The notes under the pieces were generated by a model, which saw nothing but the letters and a program-made list of their open reading frames with translations, had not been told where the DNA came from and did no database searches. DNA of 64,000 nucleotides from Yoonia vestfoldensis DSM 16212 (GTDB lineage Bacteria > Pseudomonadota > Alphaproteobacteria > Rhodobacterales > Rhodobacteraceae): the NCBI RefSeq assembly GCF_000382265.1, contig NZ_KB907982.1:62001-126000 (forward strand), in the 5' to 3' direction. Of the stretch, positions 44,900 to 54,467 are shown one piece after another. The position numbers and the translations under genes are program-made. The stretch's first letter is position 1. Every line of letters begins with the position of its first letter.

Positions 44900-44929
44900 G
44901 ACGCGCCCCATTCGGGTGCGTCTTTTTTT
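44900..44929 (+). terminator. Intrinsic terminator after rpsT
   Basis: GACGCGCCC (44900-44908) pairs with GGGTGCGTC (44914-44922) around a 5-base loop and is followed by seven T residues at 44923-44929. It separates rpsT from the dnaA leader. Confidence 0.92.
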
Positions 44930-45454
44930 ATGCAGGTGTTGCACCACTGCCGAGATTTTGGCGGAAAACAAAGCGGACGAAGATTCTTTTCAGGCAAAGT
45001 CAGAGTCAAGCACGTTGTTCTGTTGAAGCGGCCCCAAACCCCTTGCTAGCTTGACGATGCGATTCACATCGTTCCGGGGGGACATGGGGGGATCGGTCCG
45101 ATCTGATACGCTGAAACCCGTTCTTTGGGCTGCGGCTGTCAGGTATTCGGGGACCGACCCCATGCAAATGTGACAGGGGTAATCTGCGCAAGCGGGGGGC
45201 GCCCGACATTTGTGTCTGCTTGGTCATTAGGGGCTGCTCCTTGATGACCATCGCTATCATGTCTCTCTTCATCTGCCGTTATGGCCGCGACCTGACGTCG
45301 CGTGCCGTCAATGGACCGTAGTTTGGCAAAGCGTATTCCGGTCGGAGAGGGACACTCCGAGCGTACGGATCGCTTTTGCCGGGTGCGATGTGTGGTCGTT
45401 TAAAGGTGTGCGGCTCTGCGGTGGGGTTGTGCGGGGTTTAGGGTAAAGAAAAGA
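44930..45454. promoter_or_regulatory. Long leader region upstream of dnaA
   Basis: 525 bases contain no supported gene; a minus-strand frame at 45006-45272 has no family features. Visible elements are a GATCGG-T-CCGATC dyad (45093-45105) and a TCGGAG/CTCCGA hairpin (45342-45360). No sequence close to the DnaA box TTATCCACA is present, so this looks like a regulatory leader of dnaA rather than a replication origin. Confidence 0.5.
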
Positions 45455-46798
45455 ATGACGAACGATATCTGGGCAAAGGTGCTGCTTTCACTGAAGGGGG
45501 CCCTTGGGGTCAATAATTTCTCCAACTGGATCGAACCCCTGGAATTCTCTCGCTTGGCGGAAGGTGTCGCCGTTTTTCATGTCCCGACCAATTTCATCGG
45601 CAATTACGTGTCCCAGAATTTTGGGGACCAGATCATATACCATCTGAGCCAGCAGGGCGAAGACGTGCAGCGCCTGCAATTCAAGGTGCCTGCGATGGCG
45701 CAGACGGCCCCGAAACCCGCGCCCAAGCCTGCGACGCGGACTGCCAGCGTCGATGAAATCTCTGGCTCACCTCTGGATGCGCGGTTCACGTTCGATACGT
45801 TTGTCGTCGGCAAGCCCAACGAATTGGCCCATGCCGCCGCGCGCCGCGTGGCCGATGGCGGGCCTGTGACCTTCAACCCGCTGTTTCTTTATGGCGGCGT
45901 CGGGCTGGGCAAGACGCACCTGATGCATGCCATCGCGCATGAATTGCAGCGCCGGTCGCCGGAACTGAACGTGCTCTACCTGTCCGCTGAACAATTCATG
46001 TACCGTTTCATTACCGCGCTGCGCGAACGCAAGATGATGGATTTCAAACAATTGTTCCGGTCCGTCGATGTGCTGATGGTCGATGACGTGCAATTCATCG
46101 CGGGCAAGGACAGCACGCAGGAAGAGTTTTTCCACACCTTCAACGCGCTGGTGGACGGCCACAAGCAGATCATCATTTCCGCCGACCGCGCGCCCGGCGA
46201 GATCAAGGACCTCGAAGACCGTATCCGGTCGCGCCTGCAATGCGGGCTGGTTGTCGATCTGCACCCGACCGACTATGAATTGCGCCTTGGCATTCTGCAA
46301 TCCAAGGTCGAGGCGTTCTCGGCGCAATACCCCGGTCTCGCGGTCGCCCCCGGTGTGCTGGAATTCCTTGCGCATCGCATTTCGACCAACGTGCGCGTGC
46401 TGGAAGGCGCGCTGACCCGTCTATTCGCCTTCGCATCCCTGGTCGGCCGCGAGATCAATCTGGAACTGACACAGGATTGCCTGTCCGACGTGTTGAAGGC
46501 GTCGGATCGCAAGGTCACAGTCGAGGAAATCCAGCGCAAGGTGTCCGAACATTACAACATCCGCCTGTCCGACATGATCGGGCCAAAGCGCGTGCGCAAC
46601 TATGCCCGCCCCCGGCAGATGGCGATGTATCTGGCCAAGCAGATGACCAACAGGTCCCTGCCGGAAATCGGGCGGCGGTTCGGCGGCCGCGACCACACGA
46701 CCGTCATGCACGGCGTCCGCAAGATCGAGGAACTGAAACAGCTGGACAGCCAGATCGCGGACGATCTGGAACTGCTGCGCCGTGCCTTGGAAGCATAG
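45455..46798 (+). CDS. dnaA: Chromosomal replication initiator DnaA
   Basis: 447 residues. Domain I (1-80) is followed by a short Pro/Lys linker. The AAA+ domain has Walker A GGVGLGKT (147-154) and Walker B VLMVDDVQFIAG. Domain IV ends with the DNA-binding signature GGRDHTTVMHGVRKI. It melts the origin and regulates its own gene. The following dnaN and recF make the standard dnaA-dnaN-recF order, though 113 bases separate dnaA and dnaN. No strong Shine-Dalgarno sequence precedes the ATG. Confidence 0.97.
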   Translation: MTNDIWAKVLLSLKGALGVNNFSNWIEPLEFSRLAEGVAVFHVPTNFIGNYVSQNFGDQIIYHLSQQGEDVQRLQFKVPAMAQTAPKPAPKPATRTASVDEISGSPLDARFTFDTFVVGKPNELAHAAARRVADGGPVTFNPLFLYGGVGLGKTHLMHAIAHELQRRSPELNVLYLSAEQFMYRFITALRERKMMDFKQLFRSVDVLMVDDVQFIAGKDSTQEEFFHTFNALVDGHKQIIISADRAPGEIKDLEDRIRSRLQCGLVVDLHPTDYELRLGILQSKVEAFSAQYPGLAVAPGVLEFLAHRISTNVRVLEGALTRLFAFASLVGREINLELTQDCLSDVLKASDRKVTVEEIQRKVSEHYNIRLSDMIGPKRVRNYARPRQMAMYLAKQMTNRSLPEIGRRFGGRDHTTVMHGVRKIEELKQLDSQIADDLELLRRALEA

Positions 46799-46911
46799 CC
46801 GCGCTTGACGCTGGGACCTGCATCAGAAACAAAACACTTGAGGCCGCGCCGGAATGCAGTAGATTTCGCGTCCCGGCCTTGTCCGGCAACAGGATAGGCG
46901 GAGATTGGGAC

Positions 46912-48030
46912 ATGAAATTCAGCATTGAACGCGCGGTATTGCTCAAGGCGGTCGCGCAGGCCCAATCCGTCGTCGAACGGCGCAACACGATCCCGATCCT
47001 TGCCAACGTGCTGATCGAGGCGCAGGGCGACGAAGTGCATTTCCGCGCCACCGACCTTGATATCGAAATCGTCGACAAGGCACCCGCCAAGGTCGAACGC
47101 GCGGGTGCCACGACCGTATCGGCAGTGACCCTGAACGAGATCGTGCGCAAGCTACCCGATGGCGCGCTTGTCAGCCTGACCGAGGAAAGCGCGACAGGCC
47201 GCCTGACGATCGAGGCGGGGCGGTCCAATTTCTCGCTCGCGACGCTGCCCAAGGAAGATTTCCCCGTGATGGCCTCGTCCGATTACGCGGCCAATTTCTC
47301 GGCCAAGGCCCCCGTGCTGCGGCGGCTGTTCGACAAGTCCAAATTCGCGATCTCGACCGAAGAAACACGCTATTACCTCAACGGCGTCTACATGCATGTG
47401 GCCGATGGCGAAAACGGCAAGGTGCTGCGCTGTGTCGCGACCGACGGCCACCGTCTGGCGCGGATCGACGCGGAACTGCCGATGGGTGCCGAAAGCATGG
47501 CCGGCGTGATCGTGCCGCGCAAGACCGTGGGCGAATTGCGCAAGCTTCTGGATGATGACGACATGAAGATCGCGGTGTCGGTGTCCGAAACCAAGATCCG
47601 CTTTGCCACGCCCGATATCACGCTGACCTCCAAGGTGATCGACGGCACCTTCCCCGATTACACCCGCGTCATCCCGCAGGGCAACACGCGCAGGCTGGAA
47701 GTCGACGCCAGCGAATTCGCCCGCGCCGTGGACCGCGTGGCGACCGTGTCGTCCGAACGGTCGCGCGCCGTGAAACTGTCGCTGGACGAAGACCGCTTGA
47801 TCCTGTCCGTCAATTCGCCTGATTCCGGTGCCGCCGAGGAAGAACTGGCCGTCGCCTATTCCGACGAACGGCTCGAAATCGGGTTCAACGCCAAATACCT
47901 GCTGGAAATCGCGAGCCAGGTAGACCGCGAGAACGCCGTTTTCATGTTCAATTCCTCGGGCGATCCGACCCTGATGCGCGAAGGCAACGACATGTCGGCG
48001 ATCTATGTCGTCATGCCGATGCGCGTGTGA
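46912..48030 (+). CDS. dnaN: DNA polymerase III beta sliding clamp
   Basis: 372 residues from the ATG giving MKFSIERAVLLKAVAQAQSV; the frame is open from 46477 inside dnaA but only this start fits. Three clamp domains are present, with RNTIPILANVLIEA, the LPKEDFPVM-type segment and the terminal SAIYVVMPMRV. It forms the processivity ring and recruits other replication and repair proteins. Two AT-rich palindromes separate it from recF. Confidence 0.97.
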   Translation: MKFSIERAVLLKAVAQAQSVVERRNTIPILANVLIEAQGDEVHFRATDLDIEIVDKAPAKVERAGATTVSAVTLNEIVRKLPDGALVSLTEESATGRLTIEAGRSNFSLATLPKEDFPVMASSDYAANFSAKAPVLRRLFDKSKFAISTEETRYYLNGVYMHVADGENGKVLRCVATDGHRLARIDAELPMGAESMAGVIVPRKTVGELRKLLDDDDMKIAVSVSETKIRFATPDITLTSKVIDGTFPDYTRVIPQGNTRRLEVDASEFARAVDRVATVSSERSRAVKLSLDEDRLILSVNSPDSGAAEEELAVAYSDERLEIGFNAKYLLEIASQVDRENAVFMFNSSGDPTLMREGNDMSAIYVVMPMRV

Positions 48031-48036
48031 CGGGGC

Positions 48037-48091
48037 GCAAAATTCTTCGCGAAGAATTTTGCCGGGGGAAGAATTTTCGTGAAAATTCTTC
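48037..48091. repeat. Two adjacent AAAATTCTTC palindromes between dnaN and recF
   Basis: The first is a perfect 26-bp palindrome (48037-48062, arms GCAAAATTCTTCG). The second is GAAGAATTTTC-GT-GAAAATTCTTC (48068-48091). Both share the GAAGAATTTT half, so the second looks like a rearranged duplicate of the first. The pair fills the whole 70-base gap up to recF, and its AT-rich composition contrasts with the flanking genes. No T-run follows. It resembles a dispersed intergenic repeat. Confidence 0.75.
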
Positions 48092-48100
48092 GCGCTGGCC

Positions 48101-49201
48101 ATGACCCGGCTGGCGCTTTCGCAACTGACCCTGTCGCATTTCAGGTCGCATAAACGCGCGGTGCTGGACCTTGATCCACGCCCACTGGCGATTTACGGGC
48201 CGAATGGCGCGGGCAAGACCAATATCCTCGAGGCTGTCTCGCTGTTGTCGCCGGGGCGCGGGTTGCGCCGTGCGGGGGCTGACGATCTGGCGCGCAGGCC
48301 AGAGGCGCTGGGGTGGAAGATCACGGGCGTCCTGCAATCGCTGTATCAGGTCCACGAAGTCGAATCCTGGGCCGAAACAGGCCAGCCGCGCCAGTTGCGC
48401 ATCGACGGCAAGACAGCGCCGCAGGTGGCCCTGGGCCGGATCGCGCGGGTGCTGTGGCTGGTGCCCGCGATGGACCGGCTCTGGATCGAAGGGGCCGATG
48501 GGCGGCGCCGGTTTCTGGATCGCGCAACGCTGAGTTTCGAGCCAAGCCATGCCGATGCCGTGCTGACCTATGAAAAGGCGATGCGCGAACGCAATCGCCT
48601 GCTCAAAGACATGGTGCGCGACCCGCATTGGTATGCCGCGATCGAAGGCCAGATGGCCGAGGCCGCAGCCCAGATCACCGCGAACCGCACGCAGGCCATC
48701 GCGGCGCTGACAGCCGCACAGGCCGAGGCTGTCAGCGCCTTTCCGACTGCGCTGCTGTCGCTCACCTATGCCGACCCGCTGCCCGATGATCTGCAAGCGG
48801 CACTGGCCGATCATCGCAGCCGCGACATGGCGGCGGGGCGGACGTTGCTGGGGCCGCACCGCGCCGATCTTGACGCCGTTTACGCTGACAAGAACGTGCC
48901 CGCCCGCGATTGTTCAACCGGAGAGCAGAAAGCCCTGCTGATCAGCCTGATCCTGGCCAATGCGCGCGCGCTGGCGCAGGATTTCGGCGCGCCGCCGATC
49001 CTTTTGCTGGACGAGGTCGCAGCCCATCTTGACGCCACCCGCCGTGCCGCGCTCTATGACGAAATCTGCGCGCTGGGCGCACAGGCGTTCATGACAGGCA
49101 CCGGGCCGGAATTGTTCGCCGAACTGGGGTCCCGCGCGCAATACGCCGAAGTCACCGAAACGCACGGCCAGTCGGCAGTGGAACGCAAAGACTCACTATG
49201 A
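48101..49201 (+). CDS. recF: DNA replication and repair protein RecF
   Basis: 366 residues. Walker A is GPNGAGKT (33-40). The ABC-like signature STGEQKALLISLILANARAL and Walker B ILLLDEVAAHLD are intact. It loads RecA at gaps. The stop overlaps the start of the LysE-family gene by 4 bases (ATGA), an unusual coupling inside the replication cluster. Confidence 0.95.
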   Translation: MTRLALSQLTLSHFRSHKRAVLDLDPRPLAIYGPNGAGKTNILEAVSLLSPGRGLRRAGADDLARRPEALGWKITGVLQSLYQVHEVESWAETGQPRQLRIDGKTAPQVALGRIARVLWLVPAMDRLWIEGADGRRRFLDRATLSFEPSHADAVLTYEKAMRERNRLLKDMVRDPHWYAAIEGQMAEAAAQITANRTQAIAALTAAQAEAVSAFPTALLSLTYADPLPDDLQAALADHRSRDMAAGRTLLGPHRADLDAVYADKNVPARDCSTGEQKALLISLILANARALAQDFGAPPILLLDEVAAHLDATRRAALYDEICALGAQAFMTGTGPELFAELGSRAQYAEVTETHGQSAVERKDSL

Positions 49202-49818
49202 CCGTTACCGCCTCGGGCCTTGTGCTGTATGCCGGTGCCTTGCTGATCCTGTTCATTACCCCCGGTCCGGTCTGGGTCGCGCTGCTCGCGCGCTCGCTGT
49301 CGGGTGGGTTTACCGCCGCATGGCCCCTGGCGGTGGGGGTTGCGCTGGGTGATATCTTTTGGCCGCTGGTCGCGATCCTCGGGGTCACATGGCTGGTCTC
49401 GGCCTTTGCCGAGGTCATGCTGGTGATGAAATGGATCGCCGTCGCCGTGTTCATCGTCATGGGGATCGGGCTGATCCGGTCGGGCGGGCACACGCTCAGC
49501 GCGGACAGTCGCCTGACACGTCCGGGGCGCTGGGCGGGCTTTGTCGCGGGCGTTGCGGTAATCCTTGGCAACCCCAAGGCGGTGCTGTTCTACATGGGCG
49601 TGCTGCCGGGCTTCTTTGATCTGACGCGGGTGACGCTGGCCGATATCGTGGTGATTTGCACGCTCAGCTTCATGGTGCCGCTGGTGGGCAATCTGGTGCT
49701 TGCGGGCTTTATCGGGCGGATGCGCGGCGCGCTCAAGTCGCCTGAAACGCTGCGCCGGATCAATATCGTGGCGGGCTGTTTGCTGGTGGCCGTCGGCGGC
49801 GTGATCGCCGTCAGCTAA
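49198..49818 (+). CDS. LysE/RhtB-family amino-acid exporter
   Basis: 206 residues with six hydrophobic segments. LLILFITPGPVWVALLARSL, with the TPGP motif, and VAVILGNPKAVLFYMGVLPG are typical of LysE/RhtB translocators. The substrate, an amino acid or homoserine lactone-like compound, is unknown. It is embedded between recF and gyrB, which are often adjacent, and is translationally coupled to recF. Confidence 0.88.
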   Translation: MTVTASGLVLYAGALLILFITPGPVWVALLARSLSGGFTAAWPLAVGVALGDIFWPLVAILGVTWLVSAFAEVMLVMKWIAVAVFIVMGIGLIRSGGHTLSADSRLTRPGRWAGFVAGVAVILGNPKAVLFYMGVLPGFFDLTRVTLADIVVICTLSFMVPLVGNLVLAGFIGRMRGALKSPETLRRINIVAGCLLVAVGGVIAVS

Positions 49819-49911
49819 GCGCTTTGAAATGCCACAAAATATGGTGCCATTCGCGTGACATCCCCGCATATTCCGCATATATTTTGCGGATAGATGAACA
49901 GGACTGACCCC

Positions 49912-52326
49912 ATGGCCGATGACGACAAGAAACAAGAAGAATATGGCGCCGATTCCATTAAGGTTCTCAAAGGGTTAGAGGCTGTTCGCAAGCGTCCCGG
50001 CATGTATATCGGTGACACTGACGACGGGTCCGGCCTGCACCATATGGTCTATGAGGTCGTGGACAACGGCATTGACGAGGCTTTGGCCGGTCACGCCGAT
50101 CATGTCTATGTGCGGATCAACGCCGACAGCTCTGTCACCGTGGGCGACAACGGGCGCGGTATTCCTGTCGGCATCCACGAAGGCGAAGGCGTGTCCGCCG
50201 CCGAAGTCATCATGACCCAGCTGCACGCGGGTGGTAAATTCGACAGTAATTCCTACAAGGTCTCGGGCGGTCTGCACGGCGTCGGCGTGTCCGTCGTCAA
50301 CGCCCTGTCGGATTTTCTGGAACTGCGCATCTGGCGCGAGGGCAAGGAGCATTACGCCCGGTTCGAGGGTGGCTTCACTGTGGAATCCCTCCGTGTGGTC
50401 GGTGATGCCGATGGCCGCAAAGGCACAGAGATCACCTTTCTTGCCGCGCTGACGACCTTTTCCAACCGCGATTTCGATTTCCACATTCTGGAAAAGCGTC
50501 TGCGCGAACTGGCGTTCCTGAATTCCGGCGTGCGGATCATTCTGGAAGACCTGCGCCCAGCCGAACCCCTGCGTACGGACCTGTTCTATGAAGGTGGCGT
50601 GCGCGAATTCGTCAAATATCTGGACCGGTCCAAAACCCCGCTGATGCAGACGCCGATCTATGTGACCGGCGAACGCGATGACATCGGGGTCGAGGTCGCG
50701 ATGTGGTGGAACGACAGCTATAACGAAATGGTGCTGCCGTTCACCAACAACATTCCGCAGCGCGATGGCGGCACGCATCTGGCGGGTTTCCGTGGCGCGC
50801 TGACCCGTGCCATCACCAAATATGCGACCGAAACCGGCATCACCAAAAAGGAAAAGATCGCGCTGACAGGCGACGACGCCCGCGAAGGTCTGACCTGCGT
50901 GCTGTCGGTCAAGGTGCCCGATCCGAAGTTTTCCAGCCAGACCAAGGACAAGCTTGTCAGCTCCGAGGTGCGGCCTGCCGTCGAAAACCTGATGGGCGAA
51001 AAGCTGAACGAATGGTTCGAGGAAAACCCCGCCACCGCCAAAGCGATCATCTCCAAGATCGTCGAGGCTGCTGCCGCCCGTGAAGCCGCGCGCAAGGCCC
51101 GTGAAATCCGCCGTAAATCGGCGATGGATGTGAATTTCAATGCCTCCAAGCTCAAGGATTGTTCCGAAAAGGACCCGTCCAAGACCGAAGTGTTCCTTGT
51201 GGAGGGTGACAGCGCCGGTGGGTCCGCCCAGACCGGCCGTGACCGTGGCACGCAGGCGATCCTGCCGCTGAAGGGCAAGATCCTGAACGTGGAACGCGCG
51301 CGGTTCGACCGGATGCTGTCCAGTCAGGAAATCGGCAATCTTGTCATGGCGCTTGGCACCGGCATCGGGCGCGACGAATTCAACATCGACAAGCTGCGCT
51401 ATCACAAGGTCATCATCATGACCGACGCCGACGTCGACGGCGCGCATATCCGCACGCTGTTGCTGACCTTCTTTTTCCGGCAGATGCCGGAACTGATCGA
51501 GGGCGGGCATCTCTATATCGCGCAGCCGCCGCTGTATAAGGTCACGCGCGGCCGGTCAGAGGTTTATCTGAAAGATCAGGCCGCGATGGACGAATACCTG
51601 ATCGAACAGGGCATCGAAGGCGCGATGCTGCGTCAGGGCAATGGCGAGGAAATCGCCGGTGCCGACCTGCGCCGTATCGTCGAAGAAGCGCGGCAGTTGA
51701 AACGCGTGCTGGAGGCGTTTCCGACCCATTACCCGCGCCACATACTGGAACAGGCCGCCATTGCAGGGGCATTCGTGCCCGGCGTCGTGGAAAACGACCT
51801 GCAAGGCACCGCCGACCGCGTGGCCGCACGGCTGGACCTGATCGCACTGGAATGGGAACGCGGCTGGCAAGGCCGGATCACGCAGGACAAGGGGATGCGT
51901 CTGGCGCGGTTCCTGCGCGGCGTGGAAGAGGTGCGCACGCTCGACGGCACGATGCTCCGCTCGGGCGAGGCGCGACGCACGGGGACATTCACGAAAAGCT
52001 TGCAGGACGTCTATAACCTGCCTGCGACGCTGGTGCGCAAGGACCGCAGCCAGCTGATCCATGGCCCGCTCGACCTGCTGCGCGCCATTCTGGAAGAGGG
52101 CGAAAAGGGCCTGTCCCTGCAACGCTACAAAGGTCTGGGCGAGATGAACCCCGATCAGCTGTGGGAAACGACGCTCGACCCTGATGCGCGCACGCTGCTT
52201 CAGGTCAAGGTCGAGGATGTGGCCGAGGCCGACGATCTGTTCACCAAGCTGATGGGTGATGTGGTCGAACCGCGGCGCGAATTCATCCAGGCAAACGCGC
52301 TGAACGTGGAAAATCTGGACTTTTAG
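49912..52326 (+). CDS. gyrB: DNA gyrase subunit B
   Basis: 804 residues from the ATG giving MADDDKKQEEYGADSIKVLK; an in-frame ATG at 49894 is the alternative. ATP-site motifs EVVDNGIDEALAG and GGLHGVGVSVVNALS are present. TOPRIM motifs EGDSAGGSAQTGRDRGTQAI and MTDADVDGAHIRTLL follow. The C-terminus has RYKGLGEMNPDQLWETTLDP. Length is normal. gyrA is not in the window. Confidence 0.97.
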   Translation: MADDDKKQEEYGADSIKVLKGLEAVRKRPGMYIGDTDDGSGLHHMVYEVVDNGIDEALAGHADHVYVRINADSSVTVGDNGRGIPVGIHEGEGVSAAEVIMTQLHAGGKFDSNSYKVSGGLHGVGVSVVNALSDFLELRIWREGKEHYARFEGGFTVESLRVVGDADGRKGTEITFLAALTTFSNRDFDFHILEKRLRELAFLNSGVRIILEDLRPAEPLRTDLFYEGGVREFVKYLDRSKTPLMQTPIYVTGERDDIGVEVAMWWNDSYNEMVLPFTNNIPQRDGGTHLAGFRGALTRAITKYATETGITKKEKIALTGDDAREGLTCVLSVKVPDPKFSSQTKDKLVSSEVRPAVENLMGEKLNEWFEENPATAKAIISKIVEAAAAREAARKAREIRRKSAMDVNFNASKLKDCSEKDPSKTEVFLVEGDSAGGSAQTGRDRGTQAILPLKGKILNVERARFDRMLSSQEIGNLVMALGTGIGRDEFNIDKLRYHKVIIMTDADVDGAHIRTLLLTFFFRQMPELIEGGHLYIAQPPLYKVTRGRSEVYLKDQAAMDEYLIEQGIEGAMLRQGNGEEIAGADLRRIVEEARQLKRVLEAFPTHYPRHILEQAAIAGAFVPGVVENDLQGTADRVAARLDLIALEWERGWQGRITQDKGMRLARFLRGVEEVRTLDGTMLRSGEARRTGTFTKSLQDVYNLPATLVRKDRSQLIHGPLDLLRAILEEGEKGLSLQRYKGLGEMNPDQLWETTLDPDARTLLQVKVEDVAEADDLFTKLMGDVVEPRREFIQANALNVENLDF

Positions 52327-52329
52327 TTT

Positions 52330-52389
52330 GGCGGGGTGAACCCCGCCCTACGGTCTGCACATTGAGGTAGGTCGGGGTTAACCCCGACC
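52330..52389. repeat. Paired palindromic repeat, copy 2
   Basis: GGCGGGG-TGAA-CCCCGCC (52330-52347) and GGTCGGGG-TTAA-CCCCGACC (52370-52389) form two hairpins between convergent gyrB and the oligopeptidase gene. The TTAA loop of the second contains the TAA stop of the oligopeptidase gene, and its arm encodes that protein's last residues. It is the reverse-order counterpart of the element at 915-980. It probably serves as a terminator for both genes. Confidence 0.7.
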
Positions 52390-54456
52390 CACCGCCTTGA
52401 TCGCAAAAGCATAGGATCGTGCTGCGTCCTCAAGTGCTGCGAACCGCCCCGTCTTGCCAAAATGCCCAGAGGACATGTTGGTTTTCAAAAGCAGGATATT
52501 GTCGTCCGTCTTGGTGATCCGCAGCTTGGCGACCCATTTCGCCGGTTCCCAATAGGTCACGCGCGGGTCGGACACGCCCGCCGTCACCAGCATGGCAGGG
52601 TAATTCTGTGCGGTGACATTGTCATAGGGCGAATAGGCGCGGATATCGTCGAACGCCGTCTTGCTTTCGATCGGATTACCCCATTGGGACCATTCGCCGG
52701 GTGTCAGGGGCAGCGTGTCGTCAAGGATCGTGGTCAGCACATCGACGAAAGGCACGTCGGCGATGATGCCGACCCACAGGTCGGGGCGCATGTTGGCCAC
52801 CGCGCCCACCAGCAACCCGCCCGCCGACCCGCCTTGCGCGACGATCCGGCCTTTGCCGGTGTAGCCTTCGGCGATCAATGCCTCGGCCGTCCCGATGAAA
52901 TCGTGGAAGGTATTCACCTTGCGCCCGAATTTCGCGTCCTCGTACCAGGCACGGCCCTTTTCCTCGCCGCCGCGCACATGGGCGATGGCATAGACGAACC
53001 CGCGATCCACCAGCGACAGCCGGTTGGCGGAAAAGCCTGCGGGCATGGAGGCCCCGTAAGACCCGTAGCCATACAGCAGGCAAGGTGCTGTGCCAGCCAG
53101 TTTGGTCGTCGCATGGTGCAGGATTGTGACCGGCACCAGCGCGCCGTCATGCGATCGCGCCATGATCCGGCGGGTGACGTAATCGGCAGGGTCGTGGCCG
53201 CTGGGCAATTCGGTCTGTTTCATCAGCACGCGCGCACCCGTGGCCAGATCAAAATCAAACACTTGTGACGGCGTCGTGGGCGACGAATAGGTAAAGCGGA
53301 ACATATCCGTTTCATATTCCGCACTCGGGTCGGCCCCCAAAGCATAGGCTTCTTCGTCAAACGCGATGCTTTGCACCGCACCCGAAGGTCCCTGATAGCA
53401 GATGCGCGGCAGCGCGTTTTCGCGTTCCACCCAGATCAGCCAGTCGCGATAGGCGGCCAGCCCGATCACCATGCGCCCCGCGCGATAGGGCACCAGATGG
53501 ACCCAATGCGCGCGCTGTGGCGTGGCGACAGGGGCGGTGACGATCTTGAAATCCACCGCGCCGTCGGCGTTGGTCAGGATGACGAAGTGATCGCCTTGGT
53601 GGTCAATCTCGTATTCCAGCCCTTCGGTGCGCGCCTCGATCAGCTGAGGCGCTGCATCGGGCGTCGCGGTTGGGATCACCCAAACCTCGCTTTCGTCGTT
53701 CATGCCGGTTGCGATCTGGACATAGGCCCCCGACCGCAACCGGCTGACGCCCACGAAATAGCGGGGGTCTTTTTCTTCGTAGACCAGCACGTCATCTGCC
53801 GGAACGCTGCCGATGGTGTGGCGGAACACCTTGTTCGGGCGGTGCTGGGCGTCGACGCGGACATAGAACAGCGTGCGTTCATCCGCCCAGGCGACGGACC
53901 CCACATCCGCGATCAGCGTGGCACTGTCCTGTCCGGTGGCGGTATCGCGCAGGCGCAGGGTGAAAAACTCTGACCCCGTGGTATCGGCCTGCCACGCCAG
54001 CAACCCGTGATCGGGCGAGGATGCGACCGCACCCAGATCAAAATAGTCATGCACCGCCGCCTCGACGTTCACATCGAGCAGCACAACCTCATCCCCGCCA
54101 TCCCGTGCGGTGCGGATATAGACGGGGTGTTCAGCCCCTTCGCTGTAGCGCATCACATAGGCATAGGCGCCGTTCTTGCGCGGGACGGATGTGTCGTCTT
54201 CCTTGATCCGGCCCCGCATTTCCGCGATCAGCGTGGCTTGCAAGTCGGCGGTGTCTGCCATGGCCGCGTCGTAATAGGCATTCTCGGCGCGCAGATAACC
54301 CGCGATATCGGCGGGCAGTTTTGCAGGATCGCGCATCGCCTCTTGCCAGTTGTCCGCGCGCAGCCAGCCGAAATCGTCATGCAGGGTGACACCATGCGCC
54401 TCTGTCGTGGTCGGGCGTTTGTCGGCCAAGGGGGCGTCGGGCAAATGTTTGAACAT
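52378..54456 (-). CDS. Oligopeptidase B (prolyl oligopeptidase family S9A)
   Basis: 692 residues from the ATG with AGGA 6 bases upstream; a TTG 15 bases earlier overlaps the preceding stop. The N-terminal beta-propeller begins after DDFGWLRADNWQEAM. The hydrolase domain has the nucleophile motif QGGSAGGLLVGAVANMRPDL (Ser in GGSAGG), an Asp near SDPRVTYWEPAKW, and the catalytic His in SGHFGKTGRFA. It cleaves short peptides, usually after basic residues in oligopeptidase B; a prolyl specificity is less likely. The last residues are encoded by a palindromic repeat. Confidence 0.9.
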   Translation of the reverse strand: MFKHLPDAPLADKRPTTTEAHGVTLHDDFGWLRADNWQEAMRDPAKLPADIAGYLRAENAYYDAAMADTADLQATLIAEMRGRIKEDDTSVPRKNGAYAYVMRYSEGAEHPVYIRTARDGGDEVVLLDVNVEAAVHDYFDLGAVASSPDHGLLAWQADTTGSEFFTLRLRDTATGQDSATLIADVGSVAWADERTLFYVRVDAQHRPNKVFRHTIGSVPADDVLVYEEKDPRYFVGVSRLRSGAYVQIATGMNDESEVWVIPTATPDAAPQLIEARTEGLEYEIDHQGDHFVILTNADGAVDFKIVTAPVATPQRAHWVHLVPYRAGRMVIGLAAYRDWLIWVERENALPRICYQGPSGAVQSIAFDEEAYALGADPSAEYETDMFRFTYSSPTTPSQVFDFDLATGARVLMKQTELPSGHDPADYVTRRIMARSHDGALVPVTILHHATTKLAGTAPCLLYGYGSYGASMPAGFSANRLSLVDRGFVYAIAHVRGGEEKGRAWYEDAKFGRKVNTFHDFIGTAEALIAEGYTGKGRIVAQGGSAGGLLVGAVANMRPDLWVGIIADVPFVDVLTTILDDTLPLTPGEWSQWGNPIESKTAFDDIRAYSPYDNVTAQNYPAMLVTAGVSDPRVTYWEPAKWVAKLRITKTDDNILLLKTNMSSGHFGKTGRFAALEDAARSYAFAIKAVGRG

Positions 54457-54467
54457 CAGGCGTCCTA

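Noticed and set aside
45006..45272. 88-codon minus-strand frame upstream of dnaA
   Set aside because: No ribosome-binding site or family features, and the residue mix looks random.
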